A DNA stretch of 64,000 nucleotides from Deltaproteobacteria bacterium (GCA_005879315.1 VBLC01000071.1:1-64000), one strand, 5' to 3'. Positions 37,897-45,812 are shown, numbered from the stretch's first letter. Notes: generated from the letters alone by a model not told the origin. Made by a program: numbers and translations.

Positions 37897-38948
37897 TCAG
37901 GCTCGTCCGCAAGCCCGGATTTCATCACTTCCCTCAGGACCGACAGCGCGTAGCTGCCCTTCGGCAGCGAGAACGCGAGCAAGAGACCACCGTCGGCAGG
38001 CTCGACCGTCAGCCCCTCGACAGGGATGCGATACGGCCGCCGCGCGCCCTTCATCTCCTCGCCGCCGGCGGAGAAGGAGCGCACGTCGATCTGCGCTTCG
38101 GCCAGCACTTCTTCCTCGCGGCGCATCGCTTCGCCGCGCGCGGCGAAGAGGGAATGTCCGGGCATGGGTCCCGCGGGATCGACTTCGCCTGACGCGACGC
38201 GCGGCGCATCGGCGGCGGGGTCCTCGCAGATGAAGAGCCCGCCACTCTCGCGCTTGCGCAGCACGTCTCCCTCGATGGCCTTGGCGAGACATCCGCCGCG
38301 GATGCGCCCGGCCAGGCAGCGGTTGAAGAGCTCCGACTGCAGCGCCGAGAGCGCCAGCCGCCGGAGGAATCGATCGGACAGCTTCGTTTCGCGGAGGAGG
38401 ATGCTGCGGCCGAGCGCCGCGTTGTCGCCGCGCTTGCCGAAGCGCTGCGGGCCGAAGAGGTTCGCCACACCTTGCTCCTCGATCGAGGCGGCGATCTTCC
38501 CTGCCCGCGCCGGCGCATCGGGAACGCAGCCTCGCAAGAGGATGCGGAACCGGTTCCCGCGCAGATGTCCGGGCCGCAGCTTGTTGAGATGGCGCTTCGC
38601 CTCGAGCACGCGAAATCCCGGCCCGGCGATCTGCAGCGCCTCGCTCGGTGGCGCTCGAGTGAGCACGCTGATGCGCTGGACCGCGACGGCTCGCTTGTCC
38701 TTGAGGCCGGCGCTGCCGGCGTCGCGCTCGCGCGCTCCCAGGGCGCGGGCGATCTCGCGCGCAACTTCCTGCGTCGTCCGGCCGCGCTTTTCCACCGTCA
38801 GGTAGAGGTGCTCGCCCTCGCCACACGGCTCGTACAAAGGCAGCTCCTCGACGCGAAAATCATCCTCGCTGACGCGCACCGATCCGCCCGTTCCTGGCAG
38901 ATCCGGCGTGAGCAGCGGAACCTCGCGGGGCGCGAGCGGGTCCGTCAG
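37890..38948 (-). CDS. truD: tRNA pseudouridine synthase TruD
   Basis: This encodes about 352 residues. The enzyme makes pseudouridine at tRNA position 13. The catalytic aspartate is in GSAGLKDKRAVAVQ; HLNKLRPGHLRGNRFRILLR, NLFGPQRFGKRGDNAALGR and the FSLPKGSYALSVLREVMK C-terminus are also diagnostic. The conserved N-terminus (LPGTGGSVRVSEDDFRVEEL) lies upstream of the first GTG in frame, and no ATG, GTG or TTG precedes it before the upstream stop. The best start is CTG at 38948, overlapping the upstream gene's TGA as CTGA. Confidence 0.9.
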   Translation of the reverse strand: MTDPLAPREVPLLTPDLPGTGGSVRVSEDDFRVEELPLYEPCGEGEHLYLTVEKRGRTTQEVAREIARALGARERDAGSAGLKDKRAVAVQRISVLTRAPPSEALQIAGPGFRVLEAKRHLNKLRPGHLRGNRFRILLRGCVPDAPARAGKIAASIEEQGVANLFGPQRFGKRGDNAALGRSILLRETKLSDRFLRRLALSALQSELFNRCLAGRIRGGCLAKAIEGDVLRKRESGGLFICEDPAADAPRVASGEVDPAGPMPGHSLFAARGEAMRREEEVLAEAQIDVRSFSAGGEEMKGARRPYRIPVEGLTVEPADGGLLLAFSLPKGSYALSVLREVMKSGLADEPEV

Positions 38949-39820
38949 ATCTCCAGCTGCCCCGACTCGAGCAGCTTGAAGACGGCCTTGGTCACCTCGA
39001 ACTCGCCGAGGGCGGTGACGGCCGCGAGCTCGGCGAGGGTGCGCTTGCCGTCGGCGAGCGCAACCAGCCGCTGCAGGCCAGCGTCGATCGCGCCCTTCTT
39101 GCCGGTGCGGCGCGGCTTCACGTCCGAGTCGGGCACGCGGGTGCGGTACAGCTCCATCTCGTCGAGGCGGCGAAGGCCGTCGAGCAGCATCGCCTGGGTG
39201 TCGAGCGCGAGCATGGCGGGCAGCTTGGTGCGGTCGAGCCCGCGGAGGAAGACGAAGGTGCCGGCGCGCGCGACCAACAGGCCGAGGAAGATCTCGACCA
39301 CCTGGTAGCGCAGCCCGCGCCAGACTTCGTCGGGCGCGAGCACGCCTTTGTCGACGAGAATCTGCCCGATGCGGCGGCGCTGGCCCTTCTCGCCCTGCTC
39401 GGCCAAGGCAGCCTCGACCCGGCCGCGATCGACCAGACCCATGTGGTGGAGCAATTCCCCCAGCCGTTCGGCGGGGCTGGTCGAGCAGGCCCAGGCGACG
39501 TTGCCGTCGATGAGCGCGAGGCCGCGCTCGATCCCATCGGAGCGGGCGAGGAGCACGCCGGTGCGGCGTCCCTGGTGGAGGAAGTTGAGCAGATCGCTCG
39601 GCTGCATCTCCGCCAGATCGCCGGCGAGCACCGCTCCTTTGGGATGGAGCTCGCTCAGGTCCTCCATCAGGCCATCGGGCCGTTCGCGCAGCGCGAGGAA
39701 AAGCTCGCCGGGCGCGTCCAGAAGCTTCCAGGCGCCCTTGTTGTGGGAAAGATGCTGGCGCGCGCTTTTGCTGGGCGCGGACGGCGAGCCCTTGGCGTCG
39801 ATGATCAGATCGTCGTCCAC
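38945..39820 (-). CDS. DUF4388 (PATAN) domain protein
   Basis: This encodes 291 residues. A DUF4388/PATAN domain covers about residues 60-190: VLAGDLAEMQPSDLLNFLHQ with GRRTGVLL, then RRIGQILVDKGVLAPDEVWR. A C-terminal winged-helix-like part (LAALxALGEFEVTKAVFKLLES type) follows. Such proteins are frequent in deltaproteobacteria and are linked to two-component and gliding or polarity signalling, without a known biochemical activity. The start is GTG at 39820. Its stop overlaps the truD CTG start. Confidence 0.78.
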   Translation of the reverse strand: MDDDLIIDAKGSPSAPSKSARQHLSHNKGAWKLLDAPGELFLALRERPDGLMEDLSELHPKGAVLAGDLAEMQPSDLLNFLHQGRRTGVLLARSDGIERGLALIDGNVAWACSTSPAERLGELLHHMGLVDRGRVEAALAEQGEKGQRRRIGQILVDKGVLAPDEVWRGLRYQVVEIFLGLLVARAGTFVFLRGLDRTKLPAMLALDTQAMLLDGLRRLDEMELYRTRVPDSDVKPRRTGKKGAIDAGLQRLVALADGKRTLAELAAVTALGEFEVTKAVFKLLESGQLEI

Positions 39821-39902
39821 GGAAGTCCAGAATGCGCGAGACTCCGCCGAGACTCAAGTTTGCGTGAGTCTGGCGCCAGCGCCAGAGGGCCTGCGAGCGC
39901 CA

Positions 39903-40787
39903 TCACTCTTTCTCCCACCCTTTGTGCCGCTGCCACTCGTCCTCGTCCTGCGCGGAGAAGACGAGGAAGTCGGTCTTGTACGGCAGCGCGTACTGGCGGC
40001 CGTTGTAGAAGAGCGTAGGGGTGGCGCGGACGCCTGCCTCCAGGCCTTCCTTCTTGTGCCGCTCGATGATCGAGTCGAACTTGCCCGCGTAGACCTCCTT
40101 GAGCATGGCGTTGCCGTCGAGGCCGAGCTTCGCGGCGAAGGACTTGAGCTGGCCGTCGTCCAGCTCTTCCTGATGGGAGAAGAGCAGCTCGCTCATCTCC
40201 CAGAACTTGCCGCCCTGGCGGGCGAACTCGGCGCAGCCGGCTGCCACCGGCGCCCGGGGATGGTTGGGCAGGGGGAAATGTTTCGAGCACAGACGAATCT
40301 TCCCTGGAAGGGCCTCGACCATGTCGTGCAGCGGCTTGAACGCAACGGCGCAGTGCGGGCACTGGAAATCGGAGTACTCGACCACCGAGATGGGCGCCTT
40401 GGGATCGCCGAGAGCGGCGCAGTCGTCGTCGCGCAGCTTCTGCCGCTTCTGCTGGGGAAATGCCGAGTAGTAGCGCTCGATGGTCTCGATGACGACGCTC
40501 GGGGTGTAACCCTCGAGGAGGAGCGCTTTCACCAGCTGCGCCATGCGGGGCGCGTGGCGATCCTTGACGGAATCTGAGAGACAGCGGGCCAGAGTGTCAT
40601 TGCAGCCGGCGTAGTCGAACGTGTCGCCGGCGATCTCGAGGAACTGGGCGCGCTGCTGGCCGTTCAGGCCGGACAGGTCGGCGCGTGGCAGGATCTGTCT
40701 GGCGCGCTCCTCGGACAGATCAGCCGGCGCCTCCGCGCGGGCCACCGATGCGCAAGCGAGCGTCGCGAGGAGAAGAAGCCTTCGCAT
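39903..40787 (-). CDS. DsbA-family thioredoxin-like protein (CPHC)
   Basis: This encodes 294 residues with a signal peptide (MRRLLLLATLACASVARA). Residues 20-120 form a helical N-terminal region with CNDTLARC. A DsbA/thioredoxin fold begins at GDPKAPISVVEYSDFQCPHC, with the redox site C143-P-H-C146. The cis-proline region is RATPTLFYNGRQY. It would introduce or isomerise disulfides in the periplasm. Substrates might include cysteine-rich envelope proteins such as the Pal variant here, but this is speculation. Confidence 0.88.
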   Translation of the reverse strand: MRRLLLLATLACASVARAEAPADLSEERARQILPRADLSGLNGQQRAQFLEIAGDTFDYAGCNDTLARCLSDSVKDRHAPRMAQLVKALLLEGYTPSVVIETIERYYSAFPQQKRQKLRDDDCAALGDPKAPISVVEYSDFQCPHCAVAFKPLHDMVEALPGKIRLCSKHFPLPNHPRAPVAAGCAEFARQGGKFWEMSELLFSHQEELDDGQLKSFAAKLGLDGNAMLKEVYAGKFDSIIERHKKEGLEAGVRATPTLFYNGRQYALPYKTDFLVFSAQDEDEWQRHKGWEKE

Positions 40788-40810
40788 GGCCGCGGGAACC
40801 TAGCACAGGG

Positions 40811-41827
40811 TCACGGCGGAGGAGGCACGTCTTCGGGAGCAGGGCGGCGCAGGCCGAGCAGCGCGCGGACGTCCGGCCGCCTGCGCAGCGCGCGCAGGTC
40901 TTCGTCATGGCGGCCCAGCACCTGGACGCGATCGGTGTCGATGGCGGCCGCGCGCTTGAGGAAGACCACCGCCTCTTCGACGCGGCCGACCACCGCTGCG
41001 GCGGAGGCGGCGTTGTAGAGCGAGTCGACGAAGGAAGGGTCGGCCGCGATGGCCCGATCGAACTCGCGCCGGGCGGCGTCCAGATCGCCCGCGGCGTAAT
41101 CGGCGAGGCCGTGGGCGTTGTGCAGTTGCGCCTCGCCGCGCGCGATCGAGCCGCGGCGCAGGCCGACCGCGCGGTGGAGCGCGTCGCCGCGCTTTCCGCC
41201 GAAGACCGAGCCGGAGAGAAGCCAGACGATGCCATTCTCCATCCAGAGCTCGGGGGTGATTGCGCTGCCGGCGAGGGGCATGCGGCAGAGCTCTATTTCG
41301 TCTTCGCCCAGGGCGGCTGCAGGCCGCTCGGACAAGAGGAGAATTGCCGCTTCGCTCGTTTCGCCGAGGCGGAGCGCGAAGGGGAGCGATCCATTCTGCG
41401 GCGCGCCCTGGACCGACCAGCGACGCCGCCCCGGCTCGGGCACCAGCGGCGGACGGCCGTGGAAATCGAGCTCCGCTGCCTTCCGTGCCGCCTCGGACCA
41501 GTCGGCCGCGACCAAGGCGGCGAGAAGCGGAGCCGGCCTGCTCCCTTCCTGCCGCAGCGATTGCGCGACAGCGCTGGCAACGGTCTGCGGCGCGCGCAGC
41601 ACCGGCCGCGACGGCCCTCCCGCGCGATCGAAGACGAGCAGCGACAACTCCGCCGCCGCACCGTCCGCATCGATGAGCTGCGCCACCGCCGCGTCCCCCT
41701 TCGCGGACAAGCCGAGGAGCGCCTGCTCGTAGACTACCTGCTGACCCTTGGCCTGCTCGGGGAAGGTCGGCTTCATCTGCCATTCGCTGCAGCCCAGGAG
41801 CGAGATGGCCAACGCAAGGCGCAGCAT
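40811..41827 (-). CDS. TPR-containing lipoprotein, hypothetical
   Basis: This encodes 338 residues with a lipobox (LALAISLLGC). The C-terminal part has TPR-like helices: HNAHGLADYAAGDLDAARREF, then DPSFVDSLYNAASAAAVVGR. The middle resembles no family I know and has acidic and alanine-rich stretches (LGEDEIELCRMPLAGSAITP). The tail is proline-rich (EDVPPPP). It ends 23 bp before the DsbA-like gene and is divergent from a radical SAM gene. A role in envelope assembly is possible. Confidence 0.68.
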   Translation of the reverse strand: MLRLALAISLLGCSEWQMKPTFPEQAKGQQVVYEQALLGLSAKGDAAVAQLIDADGAAAELSLLVFDRAGGPSRPVLRAPQTVASAVAQSLRQEGSRPAPLLAALVAADWSEAARKAAELDFHGRPPLVPEPGRRRWSVQGAPQNGSLPFALRLGETSEAAILLLSERPAAALGEDEIELCRMPLAGSAITPELWMENGIVWLLSGSVFGGKRGDALHRAVGLRRGSIARGEAQLHNAHGLADYAAGDLDAARREFDRAIAADPSFVDSLYNAASAAAVVGRVEEAVVFLKRAAAIDTDRVQVLGRHDEDLRALRRRPDVRALLGLRRPAPEDVPPPP

Positions 41828-41874
41828 CGCGACTTTGTAGCAGGTCGGCCGCGCTTGCGTGATAATCGTCCGGA

Positions 41875-43386
41875 ATGCGTTGGGCCCTTCGCGAGCAAAT
41901 CCGGGCCCGCCTCGCCGAGGAGCAAGGAACTCTGTACAAGCAGGCGGCGACGCGGATCGCCCTCTGCTATCCCAGCCCTTACGCGGTGGGGATGAGCTCG
42001 CTCGGGTTCCAGACCATCTACCGCGAGATTCATTCGCATCGCGACGCGGCCGCCGAGCGCGCCTTCTTGCCCGACGACGTCGCGGAGTGGCGGGGCGTGC
42101 CGCTCTGCAGCTACGAGACGCAGACTCCGCTCTCCGACTTCGCTTGTCTCGCTTTTTCCGTCAGCTACGAGCTGGAGATCACCGGGCTGTTCGAGATGCT
42201 CGAGCTCTCGGGCATTCCTCTCCTGCGCAGCGAGCGCTCCGAGCGGCATCCGCTGGTGGTCTGCGGAGGCCCGCTGACTTTCTCCAACGCCGTGCCTCTC
42301 GCGCCCTTCGCCGACGTCGTCGTGATGGGCGAAGCGGAAGACCTGATCCACCAGCTCTGCGACGCCCTCACGCTCCCGCGCCAGGAAACGCTGGCGCGAC
42401 TTTCCCAGTATCCGGGATTCTACTTGCCGGGTCTGTCAGACAAATGGCCGGATGTGATCAAGGCCGGCGACGATCGACTCCCGGCGCGCTCGCAGATCAT
42501 CACGCCTCACACCGAGCTGCGCTCGATGTTCCTCATCGAGCCCGAGCGCGGCTGCTCGCGGGGCTGCACCTACTGCGTCATGCGCCGGACCACCAATGGC
42601 GGCATGCGCACCGTCCCGCCCGAACGCGTGCTGGAGCTCATTCCCGCCGATGCTCGCCGCGTGGGCCTGGTCGGCGCGGCAGTGACCGACCACCCGCGCA
42701 TCGTCGAGCTGGTGCGCGCGCTCGTCGACGACGGCCGGGAAGTGGGCATCTCCTCGCTGCGCGCCGACCGGCTCTGCGCGCGGCCCGAGCTGGTGTCGCT
42801 GCTCGCCGAGTCGGGGGCGAGGACCCTGACCACGGCGGCGGACGGCGCCTCCGAGCGGCTGCGCGCCGCGCTCGACCGCAAGACCACCGCGGCGCAGCTC
42901 TTGCGCACCGCCGAGCTGGCGCGCGCGGCCGGCTTCGCGCGTCTCAAGCTCTACTTGATGGTCGGGCTGCCCGGCGAAGAGGACCGCGATCTGGACGAGC
43001 TGGCCCAGCTCGCGGGCGAGATCTCGCGCATCATCCCCTTGAGCTTCGGGGTGGCGCAGTTCGTCGCCAAGCGCAACACGCCGATGGACGGATCGCCCTT
43101 CACTCCCGTCGAGGAAGCGGAGCGGCGCATCGCTTATCTGCGTATGCTCCTGCGCGGCCGCGCCGAGATCCGCCCGACGAGCCCGCGCTGGGCTTCGGTG
43201 GAATACATGCTCGCGCAGGGCGGCGAGGACGCCGGGCTGGCGGCGCTCGACGCCTGGCGCGCGGGCGGCTCGTTCGCTTCCTGGAAGCGCGCTTTCCGCG
43301 AGCGCGGCGTGAAGTCTTTCGGCGCGCGCCGCGTCCAGGACGGCCGCCTGCGCCTTCCACACCTCGCGCACTGGCCGACCCTCTAA
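41875..43386 (+). CDS. B12-binding-domain radical SAM protein
   Basis: This encodes 503 residues. The 4Fe-4S/SAM cysteines are C227, C231 and C234 (RGCSRGCTYC). The preceding 200 residues resemble the cobalamin-binding-like domain of this family (RIALCYPSPYAVGMSSLGFQ, then LVVCGGPLTFSNAVPLAPFA with VVMGEAED). KLYLMVGLPGEEDRDLDEL is the usual TIM-barrel end. The substrate is unknown; relatives act as methylthio- or methyltransferases. The fold is certain but the reaction cannot be named. An intergenic GAGCTC-rich repeat follows the stop. Confidence 0.85.
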   Translation: MRWALREQIRARLAEEQGTLYKQAATRIALCYPSPYAVGMSSLGFQTIYREIHSHRDAAAERAFLPDDVAEWRGVPLCSYETQTPLSDFACLAFSVSYELEITGLFEMLELSGIPLLRSERSERHPLVVCGGPLTFSNAVPLAPFADVVVMGEAEDLIHQLCDALTLPRQETLARLSQYPGFYLPGLSDKWPDVIKAGDDRLPARSQIITPHTELRSMFLIEPERGCSRGCTYCVMRRTTNGGMRTVPPERVLELIPADARRVGLVGAAVTDHPRIVELVRALVDDGREVGISSLRADRLCARPELVSLLAESGARTLTTAADGASERLRAALDRKTTAAQLLRTAELARAAGFARLKLYLMVGLPGEEDRDLDELAQLAGEISRIIPLSFGVAQFVAKRNTPMDGSPFTPVEEAERRIAYLRMLLRGRAEIRPTSPRWASVEYMLAQGGEDAGLAALDAWRAGGSFASWKRAFRERGVKSFGARRVQDGRLRLPHLAHWPTL

Positions 43387-43412
43387 CGCCCGATGTCCCC
43401 ACGAACGAAAAC

Positions 43413-43468
43413 GAGCTCGGGCACGAGCTCGATGTCGGGCACGATCTCGAGCACGAGCTCGAGCTCGG
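43413..43468. repeat. Imperfect GAGCTCG-rich tandem repeat
   Basis: Units resembling GAGCTCGRGCAC recur four times in about 56 bases after the radical SAM gene. The palindromic CGAGCTCG cores can form small hairpins, so it might act as a transcript end. No supported gene crosses it. The plus-strand frame would read repeats like ELGHEL, probably not translated. Confidence 0.65.
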
Positions 43469-43545
43469 TTGTTGATCGAGCATCCAGACCAAGCCGTCGC
43501 GTCCTCGCGGTCGAAGTTGAAACCCCATGGTAAGGTCCGCCGCCC

Positions 43546-44514
43546 ATGCCCGCGCTGCAGATCTGCTACCACGACCACTGCTTCGACGGCGTCGCCTCGG
43601 GCGCCACCTTCCTCCGCTTCTACCGCGAGAAGGTGAAGCCGGTCCGCGAGGTCGCCTTGAAAGGCATGGCTCATCGCGCCGGCCAACTCTTCGGCGAGGA
43701 CGTCTTCCGCGGCGAGGAGAACGCCGTCGTCGACTTCCGCTTCTCCCCCGATCGGCGGCTCACCTGGTGGTTCGACCATCACCAGAGCGCTTTCGAGACT
43801 CCCGCCGACGAGGCTCTCTTCCGCGCCGACAAGAGCGGCAAGAAATTCTGGGACCCGGCCGCCAAGAGCTGCACGCGCTTTCTCGCCCGCATCGCGCAGG
43901 AGAAGTTCGGCTGGGATCCGTCGCCGCTTTCGGAATTGATCGAGTGGGCCGAGCTGATCGACGGCGCGCTCTTTCCCGATCCGCAGATGGCGGTGGCGCT
44001 GACCGATCCGGCGATGCAGCTGATGCTGCTCATCGAAGCGACCAAGGATCCGGAGCTGTGCCCGCGGCTCATCCGGGAGCTGGCCGATCGGCCCTTGAGC
44101 GCGGTTCTCCGGGAAAAGTGGGTGACCGAGCCGCTCGGGCCGCTGCTCGCGCGCCACCGCGAGATCGTCCGCCTGGTGGAGTCGCGCATCCATCTCGACC
44201 GCGGCGTCGCCACCTACGATCTCGCCGACCTGGGCACCGACAACGTCAACAAGTTCATCGCCTACGCTGCCGACGAGCGGGCGCTCTACACCGTCTCGGT
44301 CACGCGCGGACCGAACCGGAGCAAGATCTCGCTCGGCAGCAATCCCTGGAAACAGCAGCAGCGCCGTCACAACCTGGCGCAGATCGCCGAGCGCTATGGC
44401 GGAGGCGGACACCCGGCGGTGGCCGCCATCAGCTTCCCGCCCGACCAGCTGGAGAAGGCTCGCGAAGTGGCGCGCACCATCGCCGACGAGCTGCGCAGTG
44501 CGCCGCACGACTAA
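43546..44514 (+). CDS. DHH/DHHA1-family phosphoesterase
   Basis: This encodes 322 residues. The N-terminal metal site is CYHDHCFDGVASG and the signature DHH is in TWWFDHHQSAFET. The C-terminal DHHA1 domain carries RYGGGGHPAVAAISFP. The family includes pApase/NrnA and c-di-AMP or c-di-GMP phosphodiesterases, so it probably hydrolyses a small nucleotide. The first motif (HDHCFDG) is a variant of the usual DHDxDG. It stands alone on the plus strand, with the inverted-repeat S23 element just downstream. Confidence 0.82.
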   Translation: MPALQICYHDHCFDGVASGATFLRFYREKVKPVREVALKGMAHRAGQLFGEDVFRGEENAVVDFRFSPDRRLTWWFDHHQSAFETPADEALFRADKSGKKFWDPAAKSCTRFLARIAQEKFGWDPSPLSELIEWAELIDGALFPDPQMAVALTDPAMQLMLLIEATKDPELCPRLIRELADRPLSAVLREKWVTEPLGPLLARHREIVRLVESRIHLDRGVATYDLADLGTDNVNKFIAYAADERALYTVSVTRGPNRSKISLGSNPWKQQQRRHNLAQIAERYGGGGHPAVAAISFPPDQLEKAREVARTIADELRSAPHD

Positions 44515-44550
44515 AGCCACGCTCAAAAGCTCGTCAGAAAGCCTGAAAGC

Positions 44551-44630
44551 GGGAAAGGGAAGGGGCAGCAGGCGCGTGCCAACACCTACGGCGTTGTCAC
44601 TGGCGCCTGCATTTGGGAAGGAAAAAACCT
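44551..44630. repeat. Left inverted arm of the S23 element
   Basis: The arm begins GGGAAAGGGAAGGGG and contains an outer stem at 44568-44575/44603-44610 and an inner stem at 44581-44586/44590-44595. Its inner end gives the T-tract of the S23 gene's terminator. It is inverted relative to 45074-45154. Confidence 0.8.
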
Positions 44631-44659
44631 CATCCGCAGATCCCGAACCGGCGGATGAG
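44622..44659 (-). terminator. Intrinsic terminator overlapping the S23 stop codon
   Basis: On the minus strand the 9-bp stem CTCATCCGC/GCGGATGAG (44659-44651 and 44637-44629), with a 13-base loop, is followed by GGTTTTTT. This is a canonical Rho-independent terminator. The stem contains the last codons and the TGA (44632-44630) of the S23 gene. Confidence 0.75.
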
Positions 44660-44989
44660 CCCTGAGAGCAGGGCGTGCACGGCGCGCGCGTGCAGAAGTG
44701 CCCGCCGGGCAGGCTCTTGTTTGCAGGTCCCGGCGACCAGCGCGATGTCGAGCGCTGCCGCCGCTTCACAATTCTCGCCGCGGGCAATCGCATAGACGCG
44801 AGCCTTGTCGGCCGAACCTGCACGTCCAGCCGCTTCGGAGATGTTCAAACAAACGCTGGTCGCAGCGCGTAAGGCTTGATCGCGCAGGCGACCATCGCTG
44901 ATGCCCGCCTCCCGCATCGTCTCGAGCAGTTTGCGAGCCTCCTGGTAAGCGATCAGTTTCTCAAAGGGAAGACTTCCAAAGTTCGTCAT
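44630..44989 (-). CDS. Four-helix bundle protein (23S rRNA intervening-sequence S23 family)
   Basis: This encodes 119 residues of the S23/four-helix-bundle family: FEKLIAYQEARKLLETMREA, LRDQALRAATSVCLNISEAA, then KARVYAIARGENCEAAAALD and a final helix. Members are small pentameric basic proteins found in rRNA intervening sequences and related to the diversity-generating retroelement accessory protein Avd. Their role is unclear, perhaps nucleic acid binding. GAGGAG sits 6 bases before the ATG but within a 21-bp stem (44981-45037), so translation may be restrained. The gene ends in its own terminator and is enclosed by inverted REP-like arms. Confidence 0.85.
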   Translation of the reverse strand: MTNFGSLPFEKLIAYQEARKLLETMREAGISDGRLRDQALRAATSVCLNISEAAGRAGSADKARVYAIARGENCEAAAALDIALVAGTCKQEPARRALLHARAVHALLSGLIRRFGICG

Positions 44990-45037
44990 CGCCGGCTCCT
45001 CTCAAAAAAGCGCAGCGAGGAGCCGACGATGACGAAC
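44981..45037 (-). promoter_or_regulatory. Long hairpin sequestering the S23 ribosome-binding site and start codon
   Basis: Bases 44981-45001 and 45017-45037 are inverted copies with 20 of 21 matching, separated by a 15-base loop. In the minus-strand transcript the 3' half contains GAGGAG and the AUG of the S23 gene, so both are paired. The other half carries a mirrored GAGGAG and ATG on the plus strand. This may block translation unless opened. Confidence 0.65.
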
Positions 45038-45073
45038 GATTGGAATCCCGAGAAACAGACGCGCCGAAGGCGA

Positions 45074-45154
45074 AGGCTTTTTCTTTCCCAAAATGCAGGC
45101 GCCAGTGACAACGCCGCAGGCGTTGGCGCGCGCCTGCGGCCCCTTCCCTTTCCC
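45074..45154. repeat. Right inverted arm of the S23 element
   Basis: This arm contains outer stem 45095-45102/45130-45137 and inner stem 45110-45115/45119-45124. It has a T-rich inner end (GGCTTTTTC), and one extra TTTCCC unit follows it at 45155-45160. It is inverted relative to 44551-44630. Confidence 0.8.
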
Positions 45155-45212
45155 TTTCCCTACTGCCGTTAACCGATGGCCTTGGAGCTGCCCCGGCCGC
45201 CGACGGCACGCT

Positions 45213-45812
45213 TCACTTCTTGCTCTCGACCTGTGCTTCCTTCTTGGCCGCGGTCGGGCTCGCCGTGTATTCCAGCTCGACGTCGAGGCCGATCTCGTCC
45301 GAGAGCACGACCCCTCCGCCTTCGAGCATCTTGTTCCAGTTGAGGCCCCACTCCGACCGCTTCACTTTCCCGCTGGCGCTCGCGGCATAGACGGTCGCGC
45401 CCCAGGGCGCCTTGACTCCCTTGCCCTCGAACTCCGCGTCGAAGGTGGCCGGCTTGGTCACGCAGCGCATGGTCAGGTCTCCGCTCACCTTGTACTTGCC
45501 GGCGCCCACCGCCTTGGAGATTTTGTTCGACTTGAAGGTGATCTCCGGGCACCTCTGCACGTCGAAGAAGTCGGCGGACTTGAGGTGCGCGTCGCGCTTC
45601 TCGTTGTGCGTGTCGATGCTGGCGGCGTCGATAGTGACGGTGATGGCGCTCTTGGCGGGATCGTCCTTGTCCCAGCTGAGCGTCGAGCTGAGCTTGCTGA
45701 ATTCGCCGCGCACGGTGGTGACCATCAGGTGCTTGGCGGTGAAGGAAGCGGTGCTGTGAGCCGGGTCGGCCTGCAGCTCCACTGCGGCGGCGAGAAAGAG
45801 TGCGAGCATCAT
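45213..45812 (-). CDS. YceI-family periplasmic protein
   Basis: This encodes 199 residues with a short signal peptide (MMLALFLAAAVELQA). The YceI lipocalin-like barrel follows: DPAHSTASFTAKHLMVTTVR, GEFSKLSSTLSWDKDDPAKS, HLKSADFFDVQRCPEITFKS and SEWGLNWNKMLEGGGVVLSD. The family binds polyisoprenoids or other amphiphiles in the periplasm. The tail after the barrel is lysine- and glutamate-rich. AAAGGAG lies 9 bases upstream of the first of two ATG codons. It follows the gshA-like gene by 13 bases and is likely co-transcribed with it. Confidence 0.9.
   Translation of the reverse strand: MMLALFLAAAVELQADPAHSTASFTAKHLMVTTVRGEFSKLSSTLSWDKDDPAKSAITVTIDAASIDTHNEKRDAHLKSADFFDVQRCPEITFKSNKISKAVGAGKYKVSGDLTMRCVTKPATFDAEFEGKGVKAPWGATVYAASASGKVKRSEWGLNWNKMLEGGGVVLSDEIGLDVELEYTASPTAAKKEAQVESKK

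Larger units (their letters stand above)
44551..45154. mobile_element. Putative REP-flanked S23 element with about 80-bp inverted arms
   Basis: Two arms, 44551-44630 and 45074-45154, are inverted copies with about 91% identity (74 of 81 aligned positions by eye). Each arm folds as a double hairpin: outer stem GCAGGCGC/GCGCCTGC and inner stem AACGCC/GGCGTT (one mismatch in the left arm). The arms enclose a single gene of the four-helix-bundle (S23) family. This resembles the intervening sequences of 23S rRNA, whose ends pair and which encode S23, but here it lies between protein genes. No transposase is inside and no clear target duplication is seen. Confidence 0.7.

Noticed and set aside
43413-43468. 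Repeats considered as a CRISPR array
   Set aside because: The units are about 12 bases with no unique spacers, and no cas genes are nearby.
44876-45172. A plus-strand frame beginning MTNDWNPEKQ inside the S23 element
   Set aside because: It has a good GAGGAG and ATG but these mirror the S23 start; the rest of the frame is translated inverted-arm sequence with no protein-like character.
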